Assembly (NCBI RefSeq): GCF_001027925.1
Contig: NZ_LECT01000017.1
Span: 124,001-188,000 of the forward strand
Length of the DNA stretch: 64,000 nucleotides
Direction: 5' to 3'
DNA from: Rhodopirellula islandica
GTDB taxonomy: Bacteria > Planctomycetota > Planctomycetia > Pirellulales > Pirellulaceae
In this document: positions 1 to 9,765 of the stretch, piece after piece
Layout: the number at the start of each line of letters is the position of its first letter
How positions within the stretch are numbered: position 1 is the stretch's first letter
Translations under genes and position numbers: made by a program
Notes under the pieces: model-generated
What the model was told of the DNA's origin: nothing
The model's database searches: none
Seen by the model: only the letters and a program-made list of their open reading frames with translations

Positions 1-437
1 GTGTCGCCAATGGCGATTTCGTCCAGTGGGATTTCTTCGGTCGAATCTCCCACTTGGCGAAGGGCGATCGCTGGCATGCGATTGGCTAAAGCACGCAACA
101 CCGAGGACGCACTTCGAACTGCGTAGGCTTCCAGGGCTTCGCCACCAGAAAGCATCAGAACAACAATGGTGGCTGCCAAGTATTCTCCCAGCAGCACGCC
201 GGTCACAATCGAGATGCCGGCCAACAGGTCCGATCCAAATTCGGCCCGAAACAGTTTGACCAACAGGTTCCAGACCAGCGGAATGCCCCCGAGTACGAGT
301 GCCACCACCAGCGGCCAGTCATGCATCGCGATACCAGCTAAGTCGACATCGACCGTCATCCCGAAACGCATCCACAAGTGCACCGCGATCGCGACCACGG
401 CAAGCCCGGCGATTCCCAGTTGCAAACGATTGTTCAT
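1..437 (-). CDS. Heavy-metal P1B-type ATPase, N-terminal part (3' end outside window)
   Basis: The minus-strand frame starts at an ATG at 437 and stays open to the left edge, giving 145 residues. The protein opens directly with a hydrophobic helix, and a second helix follows at about 40-62. A long hydrophobic segment then contains VLLGEYLAATIVVLMLSGGE followed by ALEAYA. That pair is characteristic of the paired helices before the actuator domain of Zn/Cd/Co or Cu exporting P1B ATPases. No N-terminal CxxC metal-binding domain is present, so it resembles the short forms of the family. The phosphorylation DKTGT motif and the ion-site CPx motif lie outside the window, so the metal cannot be named. 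The family pumps metal ions across the inner membrane using ATP. Confidence 0.8.
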   Translation of the reverse strand, partial: MNNRLQLGIAGLAVVAIAVHLWMRFGMTVDVDLAGIAMHDWPLVVALVLGGIPLVWNLLVKLFRAEFGSDLLAGISIVTGVLLGEYLAATIVVLMLSGGEALEAYAVRSASSVLRALANRMPAIALRQVGDSTEEIPLDEIAIGD

Positions 438-734
438 GATTTCCGCCTTGCGGTTGTTGTGCGTCGTCCAACGCCGGGGAATTTTCGCGATCGAAGCAGC
501 GATTCTCGCAGCCACACGCTGACCAAGATGACTGATCGGAGGGGCGAACCCAAAGGGGGCTCAATTTGACGCCGCGGCGAGGGGCAGGTCACTCGGTCAA
601 GCCTCGGGGCCAGCGATTCAGCTCAATCCAGCGTCTGATCCGCATTCTTCATCGACGTTCTTCAACGACACGGCCCAACCGAAACACGGCTTCGACCGAC
701 AGCGTAAGTGAAAAGCAGGGAAGCACGGAACAAC

Positions 735-2849
735 CTATCGTTCGACAAGAACGCAAATGGACCAAGCGGGAACATTCATGGTGGGGGACGCGACGCATTG
801 GCTGGATGGGGTCTCCGCGAGTTCCGCCAGTGAGGTGCGCGAGGTGTCGATGGCGACACGCCACTTGTCCACCGCCCATTCTTGGATTCCAAATTCGACC
901 GTTCCTGTTCCAGCGTTGATCATGACATAGAGATCCGTGTCCTGTTGTGATTCGCCATGCAGGCCATAGGCGAGTTGCCGCGATTCGGGGGACATGTCGA
1001 CCACGTGACGGGTCCCGTACCAGCGCACGTCGCCACGCCAGAACCGCGAGCGGCTGATCGAAGGATGTGACTTTCGAAAGGCGATCAATTCACGGACAAA
1101 GTCGAAGATGTCCGCATGCTCATCGCGTCGATCCCAGTCCAGCCAGCTTGTTTCGTTGTCTTGGTTGTATGGGTTGTTGTTCCCACGCTGAGTTTGAAGG
1201 AATTCGTCACCCATTCGAAACATCGGTGTTCCATTGGACAGCATCAACAAACAGAAGAAGTTGCGGACCTGTTGTTTGCGAAGCTGCAGAATCTCGGGTG
1301 GCACCCCCTCGTCACCTTCCCAGCCGCAATCCCAACTGTATTCCGTGGCTCCGTCGGTGTTGTTGTTTCCGTTGGCCCAATTGCGTTTTTCGTTGTACGC
1401 CGTCAAGTCGTACAGCGTGCTGCCGTCATGAGATGTCATGTAGTTGACGCTCAGCAAAGGCTGCAAAGCGTGGGCAAGGTCATCCGGAAACAAATCACAG
1501 CTGCCATACAGTCGCGTCATCAAATCCGGCACCATGCCACGGTCGCCGCGAACGAAACCCTGCATCGTGTCGCGGTAGTGGGCGTTCCACTGCATCCAAC
1601 GTTGCCCTGGGAATTTTTGTCCGAGCTGAAACTGCCCGTCAGCATCCCAAGGTTCAGCGATCAACCGATCGTCGCTGAGGTCTGCGTCGGTGCCAATTTC
1701 ACTGACGATCGGGGGATCGTCCAGGTTGATCGAACCGTCGCTGTTTCGAGTGAAGACGGATGCAAGGTCGAAACGAAATCCGTCCACGTGCATGTGAGTG
1801 TCCCAGAACCGCAGGCTGTCGACAATCATTCGACGAACTGCCCGATTGGCCGTGTGCAACGTGTTTCCTGTGCCGCTGTGGTTGGCATACGGAGACTCTG
1901 GGTTGCCTGTCATCATGTAGGCGGTGCTGCTGTCGATGCCTTTGAAAGAATAGATGGGCCCGCGGTGATCACCTTCACAAGTGTGGTTGTAGACGACGTC
2001 CAAGAGAACCTCGATTCCCTCGGCGTGGAGGGCCTTCACCATCGTGCAGAACTCCTCTCTTTGGTTGCACGCGGATGGATCGGTGGCGTAGGCGTGATGC
2101 GGCGAGAAAAAGTTCAGGGGCATGTAGCCCCAGTAGTCGCCGTCGTCTGGATCAAATTGGAAGACTGGCATCAATTGCACTGCCGTCACGCCCAACTCGA
2201 CCAGGTAGGGGATTTTATCAACAACACCCAGGAACGTTCCTCGGTGCGCCTCGGGCACACCGGAGTTTGGGTTTCGGGTGAAGCCACGCACATGCATCTC
2301 GTAAATCACGAGGTCGCTGCCATGGCGAGTCAATCGTTCGCCTTGCCAATCGAATTCGCAAATTTGGTGGGGCAGAATCCCCAGCGGGGCTTGGCCCGCG
2401 TTCGATCCGGGACGCCGGGCCGCGTCGCGCGAAAACGTTTCGGGGAAGAAAACGCCTTTTGCAAACGGGTCCAACAGGATCTTTTCAAAGTCGAAGTCGT
2501 GAAAGTCGTAGCCTCCTTGCGGCGCCGGCCCGTCGACGCGGTAGGCGTAGTACGACCAATCCTCTGAGGGTTCGCGGTGGACGCGGCAATGCCAAACCGG
2601 GCCCGACTTGTTGCACAAGTAGTTGAGCTCCACCTCCCGCGCAGGATGAACCAAATCGTCTCGTCGGTACAGCAACAGATGCACGGCGGTGGCATGTCGC
2701 GAATAGAGCGAGAAATTGAACGAGGATTCTTTCGCGATCCAAGTGGCGCCGAGAGGAAAAGGCGAACCTTCAATTTGTTCCCAGGCGTTCATTGAGATGT
2801 CGTTCATCGAGGGGGGAAGCGAGGGGGCGTGTTCCTTGGCGGCGTTCAC
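735..2849 (-). CDS. glgX: Glycogen debranching enzyme / isoamylase-type GH13 hydrolase
   Basis: A 704-residue GH13 enzyme predicted to hydrolyse alpha-1,6 branches of glycogen or limit dextrin in the cytoplasm. An N-terminal CBM48-like region carries the FPLGATW and FNFSLYSRHA signatures at about 31-55. The GH13 barrel shows DVVYNHT (284-290), GFRFD with nucleophile Asp361, IAEPWDA with acid/base Glu399, and a later TSHDG motif. The first codon here is GTG; in-frame ATGs at 2807 and 2792 are equally plausible because homology only starts near MNAWEQIEGSP. The gene lies 27 bp after the SpoIIAA-like gene on the same strand, so the two are probably cotranscribed. It could be a TreX-like isoamylase rather than a strict GlgX; the family assignment is firm. 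Confidence 0.9.
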   Translation of the reverse strand: MNAAKEHAPSLPPSMNDISMNAWEQIEGSPFPLGATWIAKESSFNFSLYSRHATAVHLLLYRRDDLVHPAREVELNYLCNKSGPVWHCRVHREPSEDWSYYAYRVDGPAPQGGYDFHDFDFEKILLDPFAKGVFFPETFSRDAARRPGSNAGQAPLGILPHQICEFDWQGERLTRHGSDLVIYEMHVRGFTRNPNSGVPEAHRGTFLGVVDKIPYLVELGVTAVQLMPVFQFDPDDGDYWGYMPLNFFSPHHAYATDPSACNQREEFCTMVKALHAEGIEVLLDVVYNHTCEGDHRGPIYSFKGIDSSTAYMMTGNPESPYANHSGTGNTLHTANRAVRRMIVDSLRFWDTHMHVDGFRFDLASVFTRNSDGSINLDDPPIVSEIGTDADLSDDRLIAEPWDADGQFQLGQKFPGQRWMQWNAHYRDTMQGFVRGDRGMVPDLMTRLYGSCDLFPDDLAHALQPLLSVNYMTSHDGSTLYDLTAYNEKRNWANGNNNTDGATEYSWDCGWEGDEGVPPEILQLRKQQVRNFFCLLMLSNGTPMFRMGDEFLQTQRGNNNPYNQDNETSWLDWDRRDEHADIFDFVRELIAFRKSHPSISRSRFWRGDVRWYGTRHVVDMSPESRQLAYGLHGESQQDTDLYVMINAGTGTVEFGIQEWAVDKWRVAIDTSRTSLAELAETPSSQCVASPTMNVPAWSICVLVER

Positions 2850-2876
2850 CGAGCCGGTGTGGGGAATCCAATTGGT

Positions 2877-3239
2877 TCAGTCTTCCACCAACCATTCACG
2901 AGCTTCGTCGATTTCGCTTTCGTCATAGTAGCGAACCGACGCGGTGGTGAATGGTTTGCAGAACACTGCCATTGCACGTTCCCATTTGCGTTCACCAACA
3001 ATCGCGATGCGTTCGAAGTCCTGGAAATGCTTGGCGTCAAACTTGATGTCTTCCCACAACGCGCCCGCGTCCCAACCGTGAAAGTCATGCATGGCAAAGA
3101 GCACTCGAATCTTTCCGTATTTCTCGATTTGTTCCTCGGCACCCGGGACAAGGCGTTGATACGTTTCCCGGTCGAGTTGTCCGGAAACGTGGACTTCCAA
3201 GAATTTGCCTTGGGCGACTTCGCTGAGTTCGATGGACAT
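2877..3239 (-). CDS. SpoIIAA-like (STAS-fold) protein
   Basis: 120 residues from an ATG at 3239, preceded by AGGAACCCAACC, a usable Shine-Dalgarno. The start MSIELSEVAQGKFLEVHVSG and the later VLFAMHDFHGWD and RIAIVGERKWE are typical of the SpoIIAA-like family. These are small cytoplasmic proteins with a STAS-like fold, often encoded near universal stress proteins. The biochemical role of the family is not settled; a partner-switching or lipid-binding role is only a structural inference. It precedes the debranching enzyme gene on the same strand. Confidence 0.8.
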   Translation of the reverse strand: MSIELSEVAQGKFLEVHVSGQLDRETYQRLVPGAEEQIEKYGKIRVLFAMHDFHGWDAGALWEDIKFDAKHFQDFERIAIVGERKWERAMAVFCKPFTTASVRYYDESEIDEAREWLVED

Positions 3240-3534
3240 GGTTGGGTTCCTGTTCAGTGGATGGTGAAAGCAATGCAATGTTGCAAACGCAAACCTGGGA
3301 CCAAATTCCCGGACAGATCATTTGCAACGGAATGTCCATCGGCCAGGCTGTCATCTTTGTCACACCCTGTGTGCGATCGCGCAGGCCCTGTCCGCATCTG
3401 CTCATGCCCTGGTCCAGTCACGTGGGCAAGTCGATGTCGAAACGACTCTCTGAAGGATGTCGACATTTAGGGTAGGGATTGGCTCGCACTTTGCACGCTC
3501 AGCGGTTGTTTGAATTTCACACGCGAGGCATCCA
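3240..3534. promoter_or_regulatory. Divergent intergenic region
   Basis: 295 bases separate the leftward SpoIIAA-like gene from the rightward small acidic protein gene, so promoters for both must lie here. Short ORFs on both strands have no recognisable content. I could not identify convincing -35/-10 pairs or an operator by eye. Confidence 0.4.
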
Positions 3535-3840
3535 ATGAACGATCCATTTGTCCAATCGGAATGGCAGTCCCTGTGCGAACGTGTTCAGGGGTGTGCTCGG
3601 ACGCTTGCCAATGACAAATCCGAAGAGAAGATCTTCGAATCCCAAGCCCACGCCTTCGCATCCGGCGAGCCACCTCATCGATACTCTGAATTGCTCGCCA
3701 AGGTAGCGGACGCGGCTCACTTAGCCGTGAAGTGGCAATCGGATGTGACGCACGATCATGAAGATCATTGGATTGACGAGGCAAGCGACGAAAGTTTTCC
3801 CGCCAGTGACCCGCCGGCATTCACTTCCACGCACGCATGA
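3535..3840 (+). CDS. Small acidic protein with DESFPASDPP tail
   Basis: 101 residues, ATG start. The N-terminal 75 residues are polar and probably helical, with no membrane segment or signal peptide. The C-terminus reads DEASDESFPASDPPAFTS. I recognise this tail as a short conserved motif found in many small bacterial proteins of unknown function, often beside stress genes. The tail is acidic and likely disordered, which would suit a docking peptide, but that is inference. It stands alone between two leftward genes. No function can be assigned. Confidence 0.7.
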   Translation: MNDPFVQSEWQSLCERVQGCARTLANDKSEEKIFESQAHAFASGEPPHRYSELLAKVADAAHLAVKWQSDVTHDHEDHWIDEASDESFPASDPPAFTSTHA

Positions 3841-3946
3841 GATTCGGATCGACACGATCTCAGACGCGTTCACCGCAGGACTGTCTGTGCATTGAGTTGA
3901 ACGGCTGAGAGTCTCGGAATCATGGTGTCCCGATTCGCCGTTGGGG

Positions 3947-4594
3947 TCACAGTTTGAGAGGCGACGTCTCCTCACCGGAATTTCCCGTGGCAGAGGCCAA
4001 GTCCTCTGCTTCGATGTCATGGAATTGTTCTCGCAAAGTCGCGTATTCACGTCGGAAGCCATCGGCGTCGCCAAAGTCACAGAACAGGCACTGACGACTG
4101 TGACAACCCTTGCCGAGTTTGGCGTGTTTGATTGGGCACCAGTACTGCTCGGTGCGAGAGGAGATTTCGCTCGCGTAAGCCAGAACACCGTTTCCGTACC
4201 CGCAGTAAACGCAGTTGAGTTTTTCAATCACATTCAAATAGTTCAGCAGGTGTCGATCGATCACCACGTATTCTGCACGACGAACGCGGGGGATGTGGTA
4301 CACCGGAAAACAGATCCACTGGTAAACGCTCACGAAGAGATCCAGCAACGCCAGCGGGATGATCAAGGAATAGATCACAGGCGCGGTTAGAATCATCAGG
4401 AACGGGGACTCCCAGACCGTTTGCCAGACTCGGCGAGCCTGAGCGCGATGGCGCTTTTTGACTTCAGCTGAAAAGACAGCGCGGCCTCGATCGAAGTCGA
4501 ACGTCAGCTTGGACTGTGTTTGTTGGAGTTTCTCGGAGACCAGTTTTTCCAGGTCGCGGATCTCGGCAAGCAGATTGTCCAGGGGAGGTTTCAT
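3947..4594 (-). CDS. Conserved Cys-rich membrane-associated protein of unknown function
   Basis: 215 residues from the ATG at 4594; an upstream in-frame start at 4711 would add 39 residues that do not look conserved. The N-terminus is a helical, charged segment (5-60). One strong hydrophobic hairpin lies at about 64-95. The C-terminal half has a Cys/His pattern: NCVYCGYGNG (C128, C131), WCPIKHA (C153, H157) and CHSRQCLFCDFGD (C164, H165, C169, C172). This looks like a metal or cluster site next to the membrane. I recognise the CVYCGYGNG block as recurring in uncharacterised bacterial proteins but know no function. It converges with the small acidic gene and diverges from the epimerase gene. 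Confidence 0.75.
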   Translation of the reverse strand: MKPPLDNLLAEIRDLEKLVSEKLQQTQSKLTFDFDRGRAVFSAEVKKRHRAQARRVWQTVWESPFLMILTAPVIYSLIIPLALLDLFVSVYQWICFPVYHIPRVRRAEYVVIDRHLLNYLNVIEKLNCVYCGYGNGVLAYASEISSRTEQYWCPIKHAKLGKGCHSRQCLFCDFGDADGFRREYATLREQFHDIEAEDLASATGNSGEETSPLKL

Positions 4595-4784
4595 GATGAG
4601 CCAGCGACTTGAGACGGGTGGTGAGTGGAGATCGATCTGAGACTGGGTGGGACGCAGTTGGCGTGCCGTGACGCTCGATCTGGCACGTTGCTTGCTTTGC
4701 CCGGCCATCACGCGTTGTCATTGCGCTCGTGTTGACGAGGGATCGATGCGTGTTGCCGGGTACACTTCACTTGAGAGAAACAAC

Positions 4785-5822
4785 ATGACACATGCTTTTG
4801 TGACCGGGGCCAGCGGTTTCATTGGCGGCCACCTGGTTCGTCAACTTCGTGATGCAGGGGACGAGGTGACTTGCTTGGTTCGTCCAACATCGGACACCAG
4901 TCAACTCGACGAGATGAAGCCGCGATATGTGATGGGCGATATCACGGCCCCCGAATCGTTTTCAAGGTATCTGGCCGATGTCGATGTGGTTTACCACTTG
5001 GCGGGAGCGACGAAGAGTCTACGAAAACGCGATTTGCACCGGATCAATGTGGAAGGCGTGCGAATGGTCGCGCACGCTTGCGCACATCAGCGCAGTCCGC
5101 CCACGTTGGTGCACGTGTCTTCGTTGGCGGCGGTTGGCCCGACAACCTGCAGTTGCCCCCGCATTGAATCCGACGAGCCGCAACCGGTTTCGAACTATGG
5201 ACGCAGCAAATTGGCTGGCGAAGTCGAGGTGGCGGAGTTTGCGGGCGATGTTCCGATCACCATCATTCGACCGCCGATCGTTTTGGGCGAAGCCGATCGC
5301 GACGGTTTGACCATGTTCGACAGCATCGCACGGTGGAACTTGCACCTCGTACCCGGATTTTCAGAGGAGCGGTTTTCGGTTGTCCATGGCGATGATCTGG
5401 CTGCCGCATTGATTTTGGCGTCCAGACAAGGTCGTCGCCTTGACCCCGAACATCCCAGTGTCGGTCGGTACTTTGTGGCGGCGGATGAATCGCCCACGTA
5501 CGCGGAATTGGGGCAAATGGTCGGGCAAGCTTTGGGACGCGATCATGTGCGCGTGCTGCACAATCCCAAGTCTGCGGTGTGGGCAATCGCCGCGATCAAT
5601 GAGTTTGCCAGCCAGGTGCGTCGACGCGCTCACATCCTGGGGCTGGACAAGGCCCGCGAGGCGACCGCAGGTTCCTGGATTTGCAGTGGTCGCTCTTTTG
5701 AACAGGACACGGGGTTTCGTCCTGGGTGCGACTTGCAAGCTCGACTGGATCAAACCGCTCGCTGGTATATCGAGCAAGGGTGGTTGCCGGAACCAAGGTT
5801 CGCCCCATGCCAGGCTTCTTGA
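4785..5822 (+). CDS. NAD-dependent epimerase/dehydratase (extended SDR)
   Basis: 345 residues from the ATG at 4785, preceded by GAGAGAAACAAC; longer in-frame starts lack conserved sequence. The N-terminal Rossmann motif GASGFIGGH lies at residues 7-15 and YGRSKLAGE supplies the catalytic Tyr-x3-Lys. DVVYHLAGATKSLRKRDLHRIN is typical of the 3-beta-HSD/dihydroflavonol-reductase branch of extended SDRs. Such enzymes oxidise, reduce or epimerise sugar-nucleotide, sterol-like or terpenoid substrates with NAD(P). The substrate cannot be read from the sequence. It is transcribed alone, divergent from the Cys-rich membrane protein. Confidence 0.85.
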   Translation: MTHAFVTGASGFIGGHLVRQLRDAGDEVTCLVRPTSDTSQLDEMKPRYVMGDITAPESFSRYLADVDVVYHLAGATKSLRKRDLHRINVEGVRMVAHACAHQRSPPTLVHVSSLAAVGPTTCSCPRIESDEPQPVSNYGRSKLAGEVEVAEFAGDVPITIIRPPIVLGEADRDGLTMFDSIARWNLHLVPGFSEERFSVVHGDDLAAALILASRQGRRLDPEHPSVGRYFVAADESPTYAELGQMVGQALGRDHVRVLHNPKSAVWAIAAINEFASQVRRRAHILGLDKAREATAGSWICSGRSFEQDTGFRPGCDLQARLDQTARWYIEQGWLPEPRFAPCQAS

Positions 5823-5923
5823 CCATATTCGGCTGATGACAAGGTGCGGCTGATAACAAGGTGGCCAGCAATGGGATCGTTCGATTCGATCGCTGGCAAT
5901 TCCAAAGACAGCCTTGGCGGGAT

Positions 5924-6433
5924 TCACTCGGATGCCTGCTTGTCGGACCGCAGGTGGTCCAACTCATCTTGCTTGGCTTCCGCAAAGAACAGTGGCAAGT
6001 ACGGCGTGTTGATCAGCACGGCCAGGAAGAACAATCCGGAGGCGATGATGCCCACGTATTGCCATTCAAAGAAGGCTGCTGCGATGATGAATGCGGCGGC
6101 GGCGAGCACACCCAGCACCTTCAACATCAGAATCACCCCAGCGGTTTCGACATCCGCATCAATTTCTTCCTTGGTGAGGCGATTTGGCCCGCGTTCCCGC
6201 AGTTCAGTTGCTCGGGATCGCACTTCCAAGTAGTTCACGAACGCCAAAACGGCATACAGGAACGGGATTGGAATCGCGGCCAAGTAGGCGACCTCGGAAA
6301 AGAACAATAGGGACACACATGTTCCGATCAAACTCGCCGCCAAGAGAATCCGAACCCCCGTTCGGAAATGGCGAGAAAGAGCGTGGGCGTCAGGTTCTGC
6401 GGGCAGTCGGTGGGTGGTTGTTGGAGTGCTCAT
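5924..6433 (-). CDS. Hypothetical membrane protein, four helices
   Basis: 169 residues from the ATG at 6433, chosen because upstream codons in the same frame are low-complexity and polar. Two hydrophobic helices occur at about 25-65, an acidic stretch with LTKEEIDADVETAG follows, then two more helices at about 95-145, ending in a charged tail. I do not recognise the family. It diverges from the phosphoketolase gene across about 295 bases. The layout suggests a small inner-membrane protein with a cytoplasmic loop. Confidence 0.65.
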   Translation of the reverse strand: MSTPTTTHRLPAEPDAHALSRHFRTGVRILLAASLIGTCVSLLFFSEVAYLAAIPIPFLYAVLAFVNYLEVRSRATELRERGPNRLTKEEIDADVETAGVILMLKVLGVLAAAAFIIAAAFFEWQYVGIIASGLFFLAVLINTPYLPLFFAEAKQDELDHLRSDKQASE

Positions 6434-6728
6434 TGGAATTGCCGAGGGAGTGAATGGCCAAGTCAAAGGTGACGGCCGTCGGATAGCAACCATTCCCAAG
6501 CGATTCTTGTGCCCACACGTTCTCTCGATGTTTGGAACCCGGGTGATGGTCCATCCCGCACAGCGACTGTGCGTCGGATGACATCCTGTCACAGGGACAA
6601 GGGCAGTCGGGAAATTTTTGACGAGGGATATGGCATGGTTCGATTGGCAAGACGTGTTCTCCCGGGCTGTGGTACAGCAATTGCCAATCAATCGATCCGC
6701 ATTCCATCCAACCGAGAAGGCCGACGCG
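6434..6728. promoter_or_regulatory. Divergent intergenic region upstream of phosphoketolase
   Basis: 295 bases between the leftward membrane protein gene and the rightward phosphoketolase gene. No gene-like ORF is visible. It must hold the phosphoketolase promoter; just before the ATG the sequence GAGAAGGCCGACGCG offers a ribosome binding site. I saw no convincing operator. Confidence 0.4.
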
Positions 6729-9110
6729 ATGATTGAAACACTTGAATCAACCCAAGTTGCTCCGGAGACCCTGCGAAAGATCGACGCCTATTGGCGGGCT
6801 GCGAACTATTTGTCGGTCGGGCAGATCTACCTTTATGACAACCCCTTGCTCAAACGTCCGCTGAAGATTGAGGACGTCAAGCACATGTTATTGGGGCACT
6901 GGGGAACCACGCCCGGCCAGAACTTCATCTATGCCCATTTGAACCGGATCATCAAGCAATACGATCTCGACATGATTTACGTGTCGGGGCCAGGTCACGG
7001 CGGTCCGGCCGTCGTCGGGAACACGTACCTGGAAGGCACTTACAGCGAAATCTACCCGCACATCAGCCAAGACGAAGAGGGGATGCGAAAGCTGTTCATT
7101 CAATTCTCTTTTCCCGGAGGAATTCCCAGCCACGCGTCGCCCGAATGCCCCGGTTCGATCCACGAAGGCGGCGAACTGGGATATTCGCTGAGCCATTCGT
7201 TCGGTGCTGTGTTCGACAACCCCGATTTGATGGTCGCTTGCGTGGTGGGCGATGGAGAAGCGGAAACCGGACCATTGGCAACTGCTTGGCATTCGAACAA
7301 GTTCTTGAATCCGGCGACCGATGGTGCGGTCCTCCCAATCTTGCATTTGAACGGTTACAAGATCGCCAACCCCACCATCCTCGCTCGCATCGATCACGAG
7401 GAACTGGATCAATTGATGCGAGGCTATGGCTGGACTCCCATCTTTGTGGAGGGCGATGACCCGATGCGAATGCATGCAGCGATGGCGGAAGCCCTGGATA
7501 TCGCGGTGGAACAGATTCAATCGATCCAGCGGAAGGCTCGCGAAAGTGGCGACACGACTCGTCCTCGTTGGCCCATGATTGTGTTGAGGTCGCCCAAGGG
7601 ATGGACGGGGCCGAAGTTTGTGGACGGCGTTCCAATCGAAGGCACGTTTCACTCGCACCAAGTCCCGCTATCTGATCCCGCCACCCGGCCCGACCACCTG
7701 CAACAGCTCGAAGAATGGCTCCGCAGCTATCGTCCAGAAGAACTCTTTGATGAAGGCGGACGCCTGCGATCAGAAATTTCGGATCTGGCGCCCACGGGCG
7801 ATCGTCGGATGGGCGCGAATCCACACGCCAACGGTGGACGTTTGCTGCGGCAATTGAAGATGCCTGACTTCCGGGAGTACGCCGTTGAAATCACGGAACG
7901 TGGCTGCCGAGGCATTGGTGACACGCACGTCACTGGCAAATTCATTCGCGACGTCATTCAACTGAACGACGACCACAAGAATTTTCGTGTCTTTGGTCCC
8001 GACGAAACGCTCTCCAATGGATTGGAAGCTGTGTTTGATGTCACTCAGCGGCAGTGGAACGCAGCGACGGTCGACACCGACGAATTGCTCTCGCCCACCG
8101 GCCGCGTCCTGGAAATGCTCAGCGAACATCAATGCGAAGGCTGGTTGGAGGGGTACCTGTTGACCGGACGGCACGGACTGTTCAATTGTTACGAAGCATT
8201 TGTCCACATCGTTGATTCGATGTTCAACCAACATGCAAAGTGGTTGAAGGTAACGTCGGAGTTGCCGTGGCGTCACAAGATCGCGTCGCTGAATTACTTG
8301 CTGGCCTCGCACGTGTGGCGACAGGACCACAACGGGTTCACGCACCAAGACCCCGGTTTCATTGATGTGGTGGTCAACAAGAAAGCGGAAATTGTTCGCG
8401 TTTATCTGCCGCCAGACGCCAACTGCTTGCTCTCGGTGATGGATCACTGCTTGCGAAGTCGGCATTACGTCAATGTCGTCGTGGCGGGCAAGCATCCCTC
8501 GCCACAGTGGCTGACAATGGATGAAGCCGTGGAACACTGTGCCAAAGGAATTGGGGTTTGGGACTGGGCTGGCAATGAGTCCTCGGACGACCCCGATGTC
8601 GTGATGGCTTGTTGTGGCGATGTCCCCACCTTGGAAACGTTGGCCGCGGTTTCCATTCTGCATGAGCATTTGCCAGAACTGAAAATTCGCGTTGTCAACG
8701 TGGTCGATCTGATGCGGTTGCAACCCAAGTCGGAACACCCACACGGTCTCAGCGATCCCGACTTTGATGAATTGTTCACCCAGGATAAACATGTGATCTT
8801 TGCCTTTCACGCTTACCCCTGGTTGGTTCACCGGCTGACCTATCGTCGGACCAATCACGCCAACATTCATGTGCGTGGGTACAAGGAAGAAGGCACGATC
8901 ACGACGCCGTTTGACATGACGGTGCTGAACGATCTCGATCGATTCCATTTGGTGATGGACGTGATTGATCGCTTGCCCGAAACGGGAGGGCAAGGCCAAG
9001 CTCTGAAAGCTCGGATGCAAGAGAAATTGGTCGAGCATCGACGTTACATCAACAAGAACGGTCAAGACATGCCTGAAGTGCGGAACTGGCAATGGAGTCC
9101 AACGCGATGA
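6729..9110 (+). CDS. xfp: Xylulose-5-phosphate/fructose-6-phosphate phosphoketolase
   Basis: 793 residues, the usual length of the family. This thiamine-diphosphate enzyme splits xylulose 5-phosphate (and often fructose 6-phosphate) with phosphate to acetyl phosphate plus glyceraldehyde 3-phosphate or erythrose 4-phosphate. Family signatures are clear: [20 protein letters not shown], then the ThDP/Mg block [20 protein letters not shown], and [13 protein letters not shown]. The start at 6729 has GAGAAGG upstream. The stop overlaps the next start (ATGA at 9107-9110), which suggests translational coupling to a histidine phosphatase. No acetate kinase or phosphate acetyltransferase gene is in the window. 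The enzyme would give acetyl phosphate without using ATP or NAD. Confidence 0.95.
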   Translation: MIETLESTQVAPETLRKIDAYWRAANYLSVGQIYLYDNPLLKRPLKIEDVKHMLLGHWGTTPGQNFIYAHLNRIIKQYDLDMIYVSGPGHGGPAVVGNTYLEGTYSEIYPHISQDEEGMRKLFIQFSFPGGIPSHASPECPGSIHEGGELGYSLSHSFGAVFDNPDLMVACVVGDGEAETGPLATAWHSNKFLNPATDGAVLPILHLNGYKIANPTILARIDHEELDQLMRGYGWTPIFVEGDDPMRMHAAMAEALDIAVEQIQSIQRKARESGDTTRPRWPMIVLRSPKGWTGPKFVDGVPIEGTFHSHQVPLSDPATRPDHLQQLEEWLRSYRPEELFDEGGRLRSEISDLAPTGDRRMGANPHANGGRLLRQLKMPDFREYAVEITERGCRGIGDTHVTGKFIRDVIQLNDDHKNFRVFGPDETLSNGLEAVFDVTQRQWNAATVDTDELLSPTGRVLEMLSEHQCEGWLEGYLLTGRHGLFNCYEAFVHIVDSMFNQHAKWLKVTSELPWRHKIASLNYLLASHVWRQDHNGFTHQDPGFIDVVVNKKAEIVRVYLPPDANCLLSVMDHCLRSRHYVNVVVAGKHPSPQWLTMDEAVEHCAKGIGVWDWAGNESSDDPDVVMACCGDVPTLETLAAVSILHEHLPELKIRVVNVVDLMRLQPKSEHPHGLSDPDFDELFTQDKHVIFAFHAYPWLVHRLTYRRTNHANIHVRGYKEEGTITTPFDMTVLNDLDRFHLVMDVIDRLPETGGQGQALKARMQEKLVEHRRYINKNGQDMPEVRNWQWSPTR

Positions 9111-9703
9111 ACGAGCGACTCCCGCTGGTCTATCTCGCTCGGCATGGTGAGACGCCCTGGACGATCACGGCTCAGCACACCGGATCGACTGATTTGCCAC
9201 TGACCCCCAAAGGCGAGCGAAACGCCTCGCAGCTTCGCGGGCGGTTGGCAGGGGTGGCGTTCGAAGAGGTTTGGACCAGCCCATTGCAACGAGCGAAGCG
9301 AACGTGTGATTTGGCGGGCTTTGGCTCGGAGGCCACCGTCGTGGAAGATTTGACGGAGTGGAATTGCGGTGACTACGAAGGGCTCACGCGGGAGGAGATT
9401 GAGGCAAGAAAACCCGGTTGGAATCTCTTTCGCGATGGATGTCCCAACGGAGAGACGCTGGCCGATGTGACATCACGCGTCCAGCGCGTCATCGACCGGA
9501 TTCGTCAGCAAAGGGGTGACCGCTTGCTCTTCGCCCACAAACACTTCTTGCAGGTCTTCGCGGCTTGCTGGCTTGGGTTGCCACCGGAAACCGGGCACCA
9601 ATTCTTTCTCGGCACGGCCGCGTTGAGCATCGTGGGGTATCACCACGGCAAAACGGATTCCGTCATTCGTCTTTGGAATGATCGAAGTCATCTCACGGAC
9701 TGA
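9107..9703 (+). CDS. Histidine phosphatase (phosphoglycerate mutase-like)
   Basis: 198 residues. The catalytic [10 protein letters not shown] motif is at residues 8-17, with the second core histidine in [12 protein letters not shown]. The ATG overlaps the phosphoketolase stop by four bases, so I preferred it to the in-frame ATG at 9092. It lacks the insertions of true cofactor-dependent phosphoglycerate mutases and resembles the small CobC/PhoE/SixA-like phosphatases. Coupling to phosphoketolase suggests a sugar phosphate or a related metabolite as substrate, but that is inference from position only. Confidence 0.85.
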   Translation: MNERLPLVYLARHGETPWTITAQHTGSTDLPLTPKGERNASQLRGRLAGVAFEEVWTSPLQRAKRTCDLAGFGSEATVVEDLTEWNCGDYEGLTREEIEARKPGWNLFRDGCPNGETLADVTSRVQRVIDRIRQQRGDRLLFAHKHFLQVFAACWLGLPPETGHQFFLGTAALSIVGYHHGKTDSVIRLWNDRSHLTD

Positions 9704-9765
9704 ACCGAACGGCAGCGACTCGCCATTTCGGCATCCAAGCAATCCCTTCACGATGAACAAGTCCG

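Noticed and set aside
1116-2567. 483-residue plus-strand open frame
   Set aside because: Antisense to the GH13 enzyme, whose catalytic motifs are intact.
7770-9092. 440-residue minus-strand open frame
   Set aside because: Antisense shadow of phosphoketolase.
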